Source of the DNA: JAJEAD01 sp964420925
GTDB lineage: Bacteria; Pseudomonadota; Gammaproteobacteria; HK1
Direction: 5' to 3'
Assembly: GCA_964420925.1 (NCBI GenBank)
Contig: CAYQVB010000104.1
Span: 9,344 to 73,343 of the forward strand
DNA: 64,000 nt
Shown: positions 26,056 through 34,770 of the stretch, one piece after another
Numbering within the stretch: position 1 is the first letter of the stretch
Layout of the letters: each line of letters starts with the position of its first letter
The notes under the pieces: model-generated
Database searches by the model: none
What the model saw: only the letters and a program-made list of their open reading frames with translations
Told to the model about the DNA's origin: nothing
Position numbers and translations under genes: made by a program

Positions 26056-26289
26056 ATGGTACGCACCCAGATTTACCTCACGGAACACCAGCGCAGCGCG
26101 CTCGCCGCAATCGCTGGACGCGCGGGCAGGAAACAAAGCGAGCTGATCCGCGAAGCCGTCGATCGCTACATCGCCCAAACGAGCCGCCGGCATCGCGAGA
26201 CGCTGCTGCGCGAGGCGGCAGGAGTCTGGAGGGGGCGGACCGACCTCGCCAACTACGGGGAGCTGCGCGCCGAGTGGGACCGATGCTGA
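26056..26289 (+). CDS. Ribbon-helix-helix antitoxin (VapB/CopG type)
   Basis: A 77-residue protein starting MVRTQIYLTEHQRSALAAIA, the strand-helix start of RHH repressors, then GRKQSELIREAVDRYI and a C-terminal toxin-binding part ending LRAEWDRC. It would neutralise the PIN toxin that begins four bases after its stop and repress the shared promoter through the palindrome upstream. Confidence 0.87.
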   Translation: MVRTQIYLTEHQRSALAAIAGRAGRKQSELIREAVDRYIAQTSRRHRETLLREAAGVWRGRTDLANYGELRAEWDRC

Positions 26290-26292
26290 ACC

Positions 26293-26694
26293 ATGTCGCG
26301 GTCAATCCTGCTCGACACTGATGTTCTGATTGATTTTCTGCGTGGCCACGGACCGGCAGTGTCCTACGTGGAAAGCAACGCGGATCGCATCATCCTGTCG
26401 TCCATCGTCGTCGCGGAACTGTACGCGGGGGTACGCGGCGGGAAGGATGACCGCGAGCGGACCGTGCTCGAGAACTTCCTGTCGCTGTTTCGTGTCGTTC
26501 CCGTCAGTCGCGACATCGCGAAGCTCGGTGGACTCTACAAGCGCGACTACGGCAGGTCGCATGGTGTCGGCATCGCGGACGCCATCTTGGCCGCTACGGC
26601 AACATTGGAGGACGCCGAAATGAAAACCCTCAACGTCAGGCACTACCCCATGCTGGAAGACCTCGAACCTGCCTATCGCAAGCGCCAGGACTGA
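26293..26694 (+). CDS. VapC-type PIN-domain toxin
   Basis: A 133-residue PIN ribonuclease with acidic residues in LLDTDVLIDFLRG (Asp8, Asp10), Glu in SSIVVAELYAGV and the pair in VGIADAILAATA. VapC toxins cleave tRNA or rRNA when freed from VapB. All catalytic positions appear intact, so this is likely a working pair with the upstream antitoxin. Confidence 0.88.
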   Translation: MSRSILLDTDVLIDFLRGHGPAVSYVESNADRIILSSIVVAELYAGVRGGKDDRERTVLENFLSLFRVVPVSRDIAKLGGLYKRDYGRSHGVGIADAILAATATLEDAEMKTLNVRHYPMLEDLEPAYRKRQD

Positions 26695-26869
26695 AAGCGC
26701 CGCTTGGAGTCCCCGCCTGCGACCCCCTTCCGCTGATCGGCCACAAAAAACCAGGATCGCCGCGACCCTATCGCCGTGACACGCGACGAGTTTCTAAAGA
26801 CCCTCGACCAGTCCTTCGATCTCTCCCGCAGCGGCCGCCTCGGTCTTCAACTGGCCGATACGGACCAGA

Positions 26870-27406
26870 TTATCGAGCTGCAGTTGCTGCATCTTCCTGC
26901 CCCATCAGAACCAAGTGATTCCGGCGAAGCATCCTGGTCAGGAAGCTGCTGTCGACGGCTTTCCTGTCCGCGAATTCCCTCGATGTATACAAGGTGGGAT
27001 GGATCCTTCGGCTGAGGTCCGCCTCAACGGGAATCAGCGCCGAGTAGAGGTTCTCCAGTGTGAGGTGGTCGGCGACGATGAGCAGATCGATGTCACTGGA
27101 CACCGTATCGGTGCCGCTCGCCACCGATCCGTAGATCAGCGCCAGGGAGATTCGATCGGCGAGCGGCTCAAGCGCCTCCCGAACCGGTTGATGCACTGCG
27201 ACCGTCTTGACGACCAACCTGTGCAGCTCCTCGAATACCGGCGATTCAGAGTTGGCCTGGTAGTGCTTCCGTTTTCCGATGAGTGAGACGTTCACGAGTC
27301 CGCTCAAGGAAAAGCGCTCGAGTTCGCGTTGTACGGCACCCGATCCGGAACCCGTCAGTCGGATCAGTTCGGTGGCGAAGAAACTCCGGGAGGGCTGTCC
27401 GAACAA
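26870..27406 (-). CDS. HTH-nucleotidyltransferase (MNT domain) protein, start codon uncertain
   Basis: At least 178 residues. An N-terminal winged helix (RSFFATELIRLTGSGSGAVQ then RELERF) is joined to a minimal nucleotidyltransferase domain with the motif ALIYGSVASGTDTVSSDIDL, the GS...DxD site of the MNT family. Family homology extends upstream of the TTG at 27406: the codons before it read TRQRLLAL, matching the conserved start of such proteins. No ATG or GTG occurs in that frame before the upstream gene's stop, although GGAGGA lies near 27450. The start may have been lost by mutation, or a rare start is used. No HEPN partner is adjacent. Confidence 0.7.
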   Translation of the reverse strand: MFGQPSRSFFATELIRLTGSGSGAVQRELERFSLSGLVNVSLIGKRKHYQANSESPVFEELHRLVVKTVAVHQPVREALEPLADRISLALIYGSVASGTDTVSSDIDLLIVADHLTLENLYSALIPVEADLSRRIHPTLYTSREFADRKAVDSSFLTRMLRRNHLVLMGQEDAATAAR

Positions 27407-27499
27407 TAGTGCGAGCAGGCGCTGCCGGGTCCTGGTGAAACGAGTTCCTCCGTGAACCCGGCAACGCCGCCGTTCACCGTTCGGGGCCGTAGCGTCGGT

Positions 27500-28030
27500 T
27501 CAGAGCGCGTTCCAGGGCGAATTGGACTTGCGGCTGTAGTCCGCGTCGCCTTCGAGGATGTCCTCCATGACGAGTTCCCAGTTGCGCTCCCCGACGTGAA
27601 TGCCGTTGGCGACGTCGTTGCCCAGCCAGCGCTCGCGCACGCTCGCGTTCCAGTTGAGGTAGAGCCGGCCATCGCGCACGGTCCAGGCGTCAGCCGGTTC
27701 GACCTCGGCGGCGTAACGGCCCTGCGACAGCGCATAGGCGCACCAGCCGCCGAACTCGGGGGCGTAGGTTTCGGGGTCAGAGACGAAGAGGTCGCGGTTG
27801 GCGGCCGACGAGAACAGCCAGGTGGCGCCGTCCCATTCGTGCGAGAACTCGGGCATGCCCCTGACCGCACTATCCTCCGTGAAGTAGGCCACCGTGTCCC
27901 AGCCGCCGATGGCGATGCCGTCGGGCGTGACGTTGACGGTGGTCTCCATGCCGGCCGCGGCGGCCTGACCCGCCGCCGCGAGCGCCACGCTGGCCGCTAC
28001 CCAGGCGATGACCAGAAATCTGCGTGCCAT
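27500..28030 (-). CDS. Secreted YHS-domain protein
   Basis: A 176-residue protein with a signal peptide (MARRFLVIAWVAASVALAAA, cleavage near AAA-GM). A YHS-like domain follows at about 45-90: IAIGGWDTVAYFTEDSAVRG, then FSSAANRDLFVSDPETYAPE with FGGWCAYAL. YHS domains are thought to bind metals; exported forms are common in proteobacteria. The start ATG at 28030 has GGAGGG upstream, which is better than the in-frame codon at 28078. It lies directly upstream of the HTH-nucleotidyltransferase on the same strand. Confidence 0.8.
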   Translation of the reverse strand: MARRFLVIAWVAASVALAAAGQAAAAGMETTVNVTPDGIAIGGWDTVAYFTEDSAVRGMPEFSHEWDGATWLFSSAANRDLFVSDPETYAPEFGGWCAYALSQGRYAAEVEPADAWTVRDGRLYLNWNASVRERWLGNDVANGIHVGERNWELVMEDILEGDADYSRKSNSPWNAL

Positions 28031-28094
28031 GGCAGTTCCCTCCCGTGTCTGTCGCGCAACGCCCGGCGGGACCTCCAAGGCGCCAGCCAGGGCG

Positions 28095-28532
28095 TCAGCG
28101 TCCGGCGCCGATTCTGCTGTTCCGGATCGCCCGGTGCAACGGACTGAGTTCGATGGGGCGGCTCAACGCCGCATCGGCGATCAACATTCGCACCACGTCG
28201 AGCTTGGCAGCCATCATCAGCGGCACGAGCGGGTTGGGCCGGAGCTCCACCGCAATGCGCCCGAAGTTGCGGAATGGGCCAGCAACAGCGCTGGTCGAGA
28301 GACGCGCGGGGTCGCGCAACATCCGGCCGGAAGTGAAATTGCCGAGGTCTTTCCGGCCGGGCAAGCGGAACGTCGCGGATGCGACCGGCTCGATGGCAGG
28401 CAGGACTCCGGTGATTGCCTCATCGAGCCCCCGATCGGGCGAGCGTTCGGAGGACGGAATCGCCCAGCCTGGTATGCAGATCACGCTCAACGGAGGCGGC
28501 AGGGGTCGGAGCCGCTGGAGCCATGCCAGCAA
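28095..28532 (-). pseudogene. Unidentified reading frame, probably a decayed gene end
   Basis: A 145-codon frame with a strong coding signal (G/C in most third positions of the distal 100 codons), containing GRKDLGNFTSGRMLRDPARL, then PFRNFGRIAVELRPNPLVPL and ending NSRIGAGR. The only start is a weak TTG. In the same frame just upstream lies ERMDDVELVSKESALRLLS followed by a TAG, suggesting that a longer gene was interrupted by a nonsense mutation. I do not recognise the family. Confidence 0.4.
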
Positions 28533-28605
28533 GCGTCGTTTGCGCCGCTACGAGAGCAATCGCAAGGCGCTCTCCTTGCTCACCAGCTCGACATCGTCCA
28601 TGCGT

Positions 28606-28908
28606 TCAGCGTGGCAGGCTGAACAGAAAGCGAAGGCAGGTGCCCCCGTGGAAGGCCAGCGTGGAGAGACCGCTCACGTACGACCCGGGGGAAAGGCGGT
28701 TGGCGACGAGGAAGGGATGCGGTGTCGTCTTGCTCCAGGGCGGCGCCAGTGCATAGAGACTCCGCCGCAATTGATGGATCCGCCCGCTTCGGGTCCAGCG
28801 CGAGAGCTGGCGGCACACATCGGCGGAATCGACTGCGCCCGCGAGAAGCAGTCCACTCTCGAACAGCGGCTCGTCGGCCACGCTCGCCCGGACATCCTTG
28901 ATCCTCAC
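28606..28908 (-). pseudogene. Truncated AbiEi-type antitoxin
   Basis: A 100-residue frame starting at a GTG that overlaps the aminotransferase stop (GTGA). It matches the N-terminal half of type IV AbiEi antitoxins: DVCRQLSRWTRSGRIHQLRR and SLYALAPPW, then SPGSYVSGLSTLAFHG. In this family an IPE-type segment and a ~100-residue C-terminal domain normally follow, but here the frame ends in CLRFLFSLPR. No AbiEii nucleotidyltransferase toxin follows. It is a broken antitoxin, most likely inactive. Confidence 0.7.
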
Positions 28909-30119
28909 GCGGCGCGGCTCCGGGCCGGCGCGGCGGCAGCGGCCTCGTCCGCGTGACCGCCCGACAGGTAGTCGAGCGCGGCCTGAACCCCACCCCGACG
29001 GTGGGGCACACCGGCCACCGCGAGAGCCATCTCGATTCCGGAGAGGGTGCCCGTGAGCATCACTTCGTTGAAGTCGCCGAGGTGGCCGATCCGGAAGACC
29101 TTTCCCGCGAGGCGGCTGAGACCGTTGCCGAGCGACAGGTTGTAGTGCTCGAGCGCGGTTGCGCGGAAGGCGTCGGCATCGTGCCCCTCCGGCATCATCG
29201 CCGCGGTCAGCGAGGAGCTGTGGGCTTGCGGCTCCCGGCAGAAGACCTCGAGGCCCCAGGCACGGACCGCGAGGCGGGTCGCCTCGGCCAGGCGGTCGTG
29301 GCGGGCGAAGACCGCGTCGAGCCCTTCCTCGTTCAGCATCGCGATCGCTTCCGCGAGTCCGAAGAGCAGGTTCGTGGCTGGGGTGTAGGGAAAGAACCCC
29401 GAGGCGTTGGCGGCGAGCATCGGCTCCCAGTCCCAGTAGGAGCGCGCGAGGCTCGCGTTCTTCGCAGCCGAGAGGGCCTTGTCGCCGAGCGCGTTGAAGG
29501 AGAGGCCCGGGGGCAGCATGAGGCCCTTCTGGGAGCCGGCGATGGTCACGTCCACACCCCATTCGTCGTGGCGGTAGTCCATGGAGGCGAGCGAGGAGAT
29601 GGTGTCGACGAAGAGCAGCGCGGGGTGGTCTACCCGATCCATGGCGGAGCGCAGCCCGGCAATCGGCGCCCGGACCCCGGTGGAGGTCTCGTTGTGGACC
29701 ACGCACACCGCCTTGATCGCCCGCGCACGATCGCCGGCGAGGCGTTCGGCCACCGCCTCGACATCGATGCCGCGGCGCCAGTCGCCCGGCACACGCTCGA
29801 CGACGAGGCCGAGGCGCTCGGCGAGCGCGCACCACAGCAGCGCGAAGTGCCCGGTCTCGAACATCAGCACCCGGTCACCCGGCGAGAGGGTGTTTACCAG
29901 GGCCGCCTCCCAGGCGCCGGTGCCCGAAGCCGGGTAGATGACGATCGGTCCCTCGGCCTTGAAGATGCCGTGGAGGCCCTCCAGGATATCGCGCACCATC
30001 GCGCCGAAGGCCGGGCCGCGATGGTCGATGGTCGGCCGCTCGATCGCCCGCAGGATGCGGTCCGGCACGTTGGTCGGCCCCGGTATCTGCAGGAAGTGGC
30101 GGCCGCTCGGTTCAGGCAT
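28905..30119 (-). CDS. Serine-glyoxylate / alanine-glyoxylate type aminotransferase
   Basis: A 404-residue class V PLP enzyme. The N-terminal LQIPGPTNVPDRILRAIERP and the SGTGAWEAALVNT phosphate-binding loop are typical of the SGAT/AGAT group. The PLP lysine is Lys198 in AGSQKGLMLPPG, and the cofactor Asp lies in LLFVDTISSL. It would move amino groups between serine or alanine and glyoxylate. The start has AGGTGA upstream. The gene is divergent from a large FAD/Fe-S oxidoreductase that could supply glyoxylate, as in glycolate metabolism. The alanine-rich C-terminus (DEAAAAAPARSRAA) is unusual. Confidence 0.85.
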   Translation of the reverse strand: MPEPSGRHFLQIPGPTNVPDRILRAIERPTIDHRGPAFGAMVRDILEGLHGIFKAEGPIVIYPASGTGAWEAALVNTLSPGDRVLMFETGHFALLWCALAERLGLVVERVPGDWRRGIDVEAVAERLAGDRARAIKAVCVVHNETSTGVRAPIAGLRSAMDRVDHPALLFVDTISSLASMDYRHDEWGVDVTIAGSQKGLMLPPGLSFNALGDKALSAAKNASLARSYWDWEPMLAANASGFFPYTPATNLLFGLAEAIAMLNEEGLDAVFARHDRLAEATRLAVRAWGLEVFCREPQAHSSSLTAAMMPEGHDADAFRATALEHYNLSLGNGLSRLAGKVFRIGHLGDFNEVMLTGTLSGIEMALAVAGVPHRRGGVQAALDYLSGGHADEAAAAAPARSRAA

Positions 30120-30334
30120 GAATCACCTCGTTTCGTGCTGCACCGATCGGGCCTGCGTCACATCCCGGCCCGTGGACCCAGCCGTGCCCCTCCCTTCGGG
30201 TCTGATCGAAGCGCGCCATTATGGCAGCATGAAAGCATGGTTGGGGTAAGGACGATATGTCACAGGTCCCGGCTTCCGGGCAGGAGCGTTTCATGCTTGC
30301 GTGACTTCTGCTTCCAGCGCGGACGACGCAGTCC

Positions 30335-30465
30335 AAGATGGATTCCCGCTCACCAGGGGAATGACGAATATGAGGACAGAGTTCTCTTGCGTGGGGATGA
30401 CGGGAAGCGGCATCCGGAGTGGTCTCCGTCGTTCCCTTGGTGAGCGGGAATCCATTGCCTGTTCT
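30335..30465. repeat. Paired intergenic repeats between aminotransferase and FAD oxidoreductase
   Basis: GATGGATTCCCGCTCACCAG then GGGAATGACG at 30339-30368, and its near mirror image TCGTTCCCTTGGTGAGCGGGAATCC at 30428-30452. The two could pair over ~60 bases. The whole 481-base divergent gap shows no gene; promoters for both sides must lie here but are not obvious. Confidence 0.65.
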
Positions 30466-30600
30466 CCAGTTGCCTCAACCCCCACCATCCGGGTCGAATC
30501 GTGGCGTGACATGTTCCTGGCTCGCGGGCATCGCCCCGTCGAAGAACCTCCTTGAGCGGACCGGGCATGACGTCATCGCCGAGCCGGCCGGATTTAAGCC

Positions 30601-33519
30601 ATGAGAACCGAATCGGGCAAAAGAGGCAGAGGTGTGCGGGCCAGCGTACCTCCTCTGGCGGCCCAGCTCGAACGGGAAATCGAGGGCACAGTCCATTTCG
30701 ACGCCTTCACCCGCGGGCGCTACAGCACCGACGCCTCGCACTACCAGATTGTGCCCCTGGGCGTGGTCGTGCCCCGCAACGCCGCCGATGTCCGGCGCGC
30801 CATCGAGATCGCCGGCGACGCCGGCGCGCCGGTGCTCCCGCGCGGGGCCGGCACCTCCCAGTGCGGCCAGGCGGTCGGCGCCGGCCTCGTCATCGACACC
30901 ACCCGGCACCTCGACGGCATCGCCGCCTTCTCGCCGGAGGAGCGGCGCATCACAGTGGAGCCGGGCGTGGTGCTCGACCGCCTCAATGCCTTCCTGCGCC
31001 CGCACGGGCTCCACTTCCCGGTGGACGTCTCGACGAGCAGCCGGGCGACGATCGGCGGCATGACCGGCAACAACAGTTGCGGCGCCCGTTCGATCCGCTA
31101 CGGCACGATGCGCGCGAACGTGCTCTCCATCGACGCTATCCTGGCGAGCGGGACGAGCGCCCGATTCGGCCTCGTGACCCCCAATCTGCTCACCGAAGAC
31201 ACTCCGCTCGGCGGGCTGGCCCGAGACCTCATCGCGCTCGGCCGCGAGAACGCGGCGGAGATTGCCAAGCGCTTCCCCAAGCTCCAGCGCCGGGTCGGCG
31301 GCTACAACATCGACGCGCTCGCGACCAACGAGCCGGTCAACCTGAGCCACCTCCTCGTGGGCTCGGAAGGCACGCTTGCCTGCTCCACTGCGATCGAGCT
31401 CGCGCTCGCGCCGATTCCGGCCCATCGGGTGCTCGGCGTGTGTCACTTCCCGAGCTTCCGGGCCGCGATGGAGGCGACCCCGCACATCGTCGGCCTGGCG
31501 CCCTGCGCGGTGGAGCTGGTCGACCGCACCATGATCGAGCTCTCGCGCGACATCGCGCTGTTCCGCTCGAGCGTCGATCGCTTCGTCCGGGGCGAGCCCG
31601 ACGCCCTGCTGCTGGTCGAGTTCGCCGGGGAGGACGCGGACGCCCAGCGCCGCGGGCTCCGGCGCCTCGTCGAGCTGATGGCCGACCTCGGCCACGCCGG
31701 CGCGGTGGTCGAGGCCATCGATCCGGCGTTTCAGAAAGCCATCTGGGAAGTGCGCAAGGCCGGGCTCAACATCATGATGTCGATGAAGGGCGACGGAAAA
31801 CCGGTCTCCTTCATCGAGGACTGCGCGGTACCCCTCGAGGACCTGGCCGACTACACCGAGCGCCTCACCCGCGTCTTCCGGCGCCACGGCACCGAAGGCA
31901 CTTGGTACGCGCACGCCTCGGAAGGCTGCCTGCACGTGCGCCCGATCCTCAACCTCAAGCTCGAGGCGGATGCCCGGAAGATGCGCGCGATCGCGGAGGA
32001 AGCCTTCGCGATGGTGCGCGAGTACAAGGGCTCCCACTCCGGAGAGCACGGCGACGGGCTCGTGCGCTCGGAGTTCCACGAGGCGATGTTCGGCAGCGCC
32101 TTGGTGCGCGCCTTCGAGCGGGTCAAGGACCTCTTCGACCCCGAGGGGCACTTCAACCCGGGCAAGATCGTGCGCGCGCCGCGCATGGACGAGCGCACCC
32201 TGTTCCGCTTTCCGCCCGGCTATGCGCCCCTGCCGCTCGAAACCGCGCTCGACTGGTCGGCCTGGGACGGCTTCGCGGGCGCGGCGGAGATGTGCAACAA
32301 CAACGGCGCCTGCCGCGAGCTCGCCGCCGGCGTCATGTGCCCCTCCTTCCGGGCGACGCGCGAGGAAAAGGACCTGACCCGCGGCCGGGCCAACACCCTG
32401 CGCCTGGCGCTCTCCGGCCAGCTCGGCCCTGACGCCCTCACTTCGGACGCCATGGCGGAAACCATGCGCCTCTGCGTCGGCTGCAAGGCCTGCCGCCGGG
32501 AATGCCCGGCGGGGGTCGACATGGCGCGCATGAAGATCGAGGTCCAGCACCACCACGCCCGGCGCCACGGGCTGAGCCTGCACGATCGTCTCGTCTCCCA
32601 GCTGCCGCGCTACGCGCCCGTAGCGGCGAGAGTGGCGCCGCTTCTCAACCTGCGCGACCGCCTCCCCGGCGTGGCCGTCTTGAGCGAGCGTCTGACGGGG
32701 TTCAGCGCCCGGCGCCCGCTGCCCGCGTGGCGAAGCGATCCCTTCCCGAAGCGGGGACGGGTCGCCGGCCCGCCCGATGGCCCCGAAGTGGTGCTCTTCG
32801 CCGACACCTTCAATCGCTGGTTCGAGCGCGAGACGGTGGACGCCGCGCTCGCGGTGCTGGTCGCGGCGGGCTACCGCGTCCACCTGCCGGGCGCGCTCGA
32901 CGGAAGACGCCCGCTCTGCTGCGGTCGCACCTTCCTCTCGGTCGGTCTGGTCGACGAGGCCCGCCGGGAGGCGCGCCGGGTGCTCGATGCGCTCGCCGGC
33001 TTCGTGCGCCGTGGCGTGCCGGTTCTCGGGCTCGAGCCCTCGTGCCTCTTCACCCTGCGCGACGAGTACTTGGGCGTGCTGCCGGGCGAAGAGACGCGGG
33101 CGCTCGCGGGCCGGGCCTTGCTGTTCGAGGAGTTCCTGTCTTCAGAGAGCGCGGAGGGCCGGCTGCGCCTGCCCTTGCGCCCGCTGGAGGCACCGCGGGC
33201 GCTGGTCCACGGCCACTGCCACCAGAAGGCGTTCGGTGCCTTCGGAGCAACGCTCGAAGTGCTGCGCCTCGTACCGGACCTCTCCGTCGAAGCAGTCGAG
33301 TCGAGCTGCTGCGGCATGGCCGGCGCTTTCGGCTACGACGCCGAGACCTACGACGTGTCGATGAAGATGGCGGAGCTATCTCTCCTGCCCGTAGTGCGCA
33401 GCGCCCCAGTCGACACCCTCGTCGTCGCCGACGGCACCTCCTGCCGGCAGCAGATCCGCGACGGCACGGGCCGCGACGCGGTGCACGCCGCCCGAGTGCT
33501 GCGCCGCGCGCTGCCTTAG
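30601..33519 (+). CDS. FAD-linked oxidase fused to Fe-S/CCG oxidoreductase (GlcD-GlcF-like, YdiJ type)
   Basis: A 972-residue fusion. Residues ~50-190 form the FAD_binding_4 domain (LPRGAGTSQCGQAVGAGLVI), followed by the FAD-oxidase C domain to ~520 (GSHSGEHGDGLVRSEFHEAM). A ferredoxin-type segment near 624 reads CVGCKACRRECPAGVDMARM, and two CCG-type motifs lie near 772 (CCGRTFLSVG) and 902 (SCCGMAGAFGY). Such proteins oxidise 2-hydroxy acids (D-lactate, glycolate, D-2-hydroxyglutarate) and pass electrons to the membrane pool. Placement back-to-back with a glyoxylate aminotransferase favours glycolate or a related acid. A GTG at 30634 with AGAGGCAG upstream is an alternative start. Confidence 0.85.
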   Translation: MRTESGKRGRGVRASVPPLAAQLEREIEGTVHFDAFTRGRYSTDASHYQIVPLGVVVPRNAADVRRAIEIAGDAGAPVLPRGAGTSQCGQAVGAGLVIDTTRHLDGIAAFSPEERRITVEPGVVLDRLNAFLRPHGLHFPVDVSTSSRATIGGMTGNNSCGARSIRYGTMRANVLSIDAILASGTSARFGLVTPNLLTEDTPLGGLARDLIALGRENAAEIAKRFPKLQRRVGGYNIDALATNEPVNLSHLLVGSEGTLACSTAIELALAPIPAHRVLGVCHFPSFRAAMEATPHIVGLAPCAVELVDRTMIELSRDIALFRSSVDRFVRGEPDALLLVEFAGEDADAQRRGLRRLVELMADLGHAGAVVEAIDPAFQKAIWEVRKAGLNIMMSMKGDGKPVSFIEDCAVPLEDLADYTERLTRVFRRHGTEGTWYAHASEGCLHVRPILNLKLEADARKMRAIAEEAFAMVREYKGSHSGEHGDGLVRSEFHEAMFGSALVRAFERVKDLFDPEGHFNPGKIVRAPRMDERTLFRFPPGYAPLPLETALDWSAWDGFAGAAEMCNNNGACRELAAGVMCPSFRATREEKDLTRGRANTLRLALSGQLGPDALTSDAMAETMRLCVGCKACRRECPAGVDMARMKIEVQHHHARRHGLSLHDRLVSQLPRYAPVAARVAPLLNLRDRLPGVAVLSERLTGFSARRPLPAWRSDPFPKRGRVAGPPDGPEVVLFADTFNRWFERETVDAALAVLVAAGYRVHLPGALDGRRPLCCGRTFLSVGLVDEARREARRVLDALAGFVRRGVPVLGLEPSCLFTLRDEYLGVLPGEETRALAGRALLFEEFLSSESAEGRLRLPLRPLEAPRALVHGHCHQKAFGAFGATLEVLRLVPDLSVEAVESSCCGMAGAFGYDAETYDVSMKMAELSLLPVVRSAPVDTLVVADGTSCRQQIRDGTGRDAVHAARVLRRALP

Positions 33520-33521
33520 GA

Positions 33522-33751
33522 TCAGCGTCGTCCCCGATCTTTCCGCAGGACCTCGGCAACGGGGGGATCGAGCTCTATCGAGGGCAGCTCGACAATCCGG
33601 GTAAAACCTCCTCGCGCGTGGGGCAGGACAGCGACTTCTCGATCTCGCGCAGCACGTACTCCGACATGGACATGCCAGCAAGGGCCGCACGGGACTCGAG
33701 CCGGCGGTGAACCTCATCGGGGACGTTGCGAATCTGGAGCATGTTGGCCAT
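33522..33751 (-). pseudogene. Frameshifted FitA-like antitoxin without toxin
   Basis: The ATG at 33751 opens a frame reading MANMLQIRNVPDEVHRRLES then RAALAGMSMSEYVLREIE, a clear FitA/VapB-type ribbon-helix-helix antitoxin. After TREEVL the frame runs out at a TAG (33575). In the adjacent frame the expected tail continues, RIVELPSIELDPPVAEVLRK, down to a TGA at 33522. One lost base near 33600 (TTACCCGG for an expected TTAGCCCGG) explains the break. The toxin that should follow is absent; the end of the convergent oxidoreductase gene is reached instead. Confidence 0.75.
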
Positions 33752-33803
33752 CCGGGCTCAAGGCAGCCGCGCAATCGAGTTTCGCGCGAAGCGTATCCCG
33801 TCC

Positions 33804-34613
33804 CTAATCGTCGTCGGAGGGCGGTGACCCGCCTCCACTCTCCAGGAAAGCGAAATCCCCGCCCTGCACGTGCGCGCCCGCGGAGTCGGGGTCCTGCGGC
33901 GCCTTGGCCATCACGTCTTCCGCCCAGTCCTCCGCGTTGTCCGCGGGGCGATAGCCGAGCCGCTCCGCGTTCGAGTTGTCCCACCAGGTACGGGTGTTGC
34001 CCGAGACGCCGTACACGATCTCGTAGTGGAGGTCGGGATGATCGAGCCCAATGCCGACGAGCTGGGCGAGGTCGCGGTGGCTCGTCCAGATGCTCAGGCG
34101 CCGCTCGTCGATCGGCTCCGGAAAGGCGTTGCCGATGCGGATTGCCATCACCTCGAGCCCGTACTTGTCGGCGTAGAGGGCGCCGATGGATTCCCCGAAA
34201 GCCTTGCTCACTCCGTAGCGGCTGTCCGGGCGCACCGTGACGTCGACCCCGATGGTCTGGCTGCGCGGATAGAAGCCGATCGCGTGCACGCTGCTCGCGT
34301 AGATCACGCGCTTCGCACCGGCCTGCCGGGCCGCCTCCATGACGTGGTAGGTGCCGACGATGTTCGCGCTCAGGATGTCCTCCCAGGTCCCCTCGCTCGC
34401 GATTCCGCCCATATGGACCACCGCCTCGACGCCATCGACCACGGCGCGCACCGCGTCGAAGTCCGCGAGATCGGCAGCGACGAAGGTCTCCCCTTCGGCG
34501 AGATCCTCGATGGGCCGGATGTCGCTCAGCCGCAGCCGATAGCGTCCCTTGAAGTTCTCTCGCAGGCCGGTGCCGATGAGCCCGGACGCGCCGGTGATGA
34601 GCACTTCCTTCAT
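33804..34613 (-). CDS. NAD-dependent epimerase/dehydratase family protein, uronate-dehydrogenase-like
   Basis: A 269-residue extended SDR protein. The N-terminus MKEVLITGASGLIGTGLREN has the NAD-binding glycine motif. VVHMGGIASEGTWEDIL, NIVGTYHVMEAARQAGAKRV, VIYASSVHAIGFYPRS, the YGVSK catalytic pair and STRTWWDN-like TRTWWDNSNAERLGYRP all parallel bacterial uronate dehydrogenases, which oxidise galacturonate or glucuronate to the aldarolactone. The start ATG at 34613 has GAGGAAAG upstream. The C-terminal tail is acidic (SPPSDDD). Uronate as the true substrate is inferred. Confidence 0.75.
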   Translation of the reverse strand: MKEVLITGASGLIGTGLRENFKGRYRLRLSDIRPIEDLAEGETFVAADLADFDAVRAVVDGVEAVVHMGGIASEGTWEDILSANIVGTYHVMEAARQAGAKRVIYASSVHAIGFYPRSQTIGVDVTVRPDSRYGVSKAFGESIGALYADKYGLEVMAIRIGNAFPEPIDERRLSIWTSHRDLAQLVGIGLDHPDLHYEIVYGVSGNTRTWWDNSNAERLGYRPADNAEDWAEDVMAKAPQDPDSAGAHVQGGDFAFLESGGGSPPSDDD

Positions 34614-34770
34614 GATCTTTCCTCTGCTTTGACGGCGCGCCGGCCGCGGACGAAGCCGGGAATGGTACGGGTATCGCCCTGGCGGCGCACCCACCCCCGG
34701 CCCGGCGACAGGTCCGCCGGCCCGCGCTAGACTGCCGCGCCTTCCTGCCGAAGCACGAGACGATCGAGCC

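Noticed and set aside
26776..27015. A 79-codon plus-strand frame starting MTRDEFLKTLDQSFDLSRSG
   Set aside because: The first 20 residues look protein-like, but it overlaps the C-terminus of the nucleotidyltransferase on the other strand and then loses all coding character. It could be a small remnant; not strong enough to call.
30475..32883. An 802-codon open frame on the minus strand
   Set aside because: It is the reverse of the FAD/Fe-S oxidoreductase and carries no domain-like sequence.
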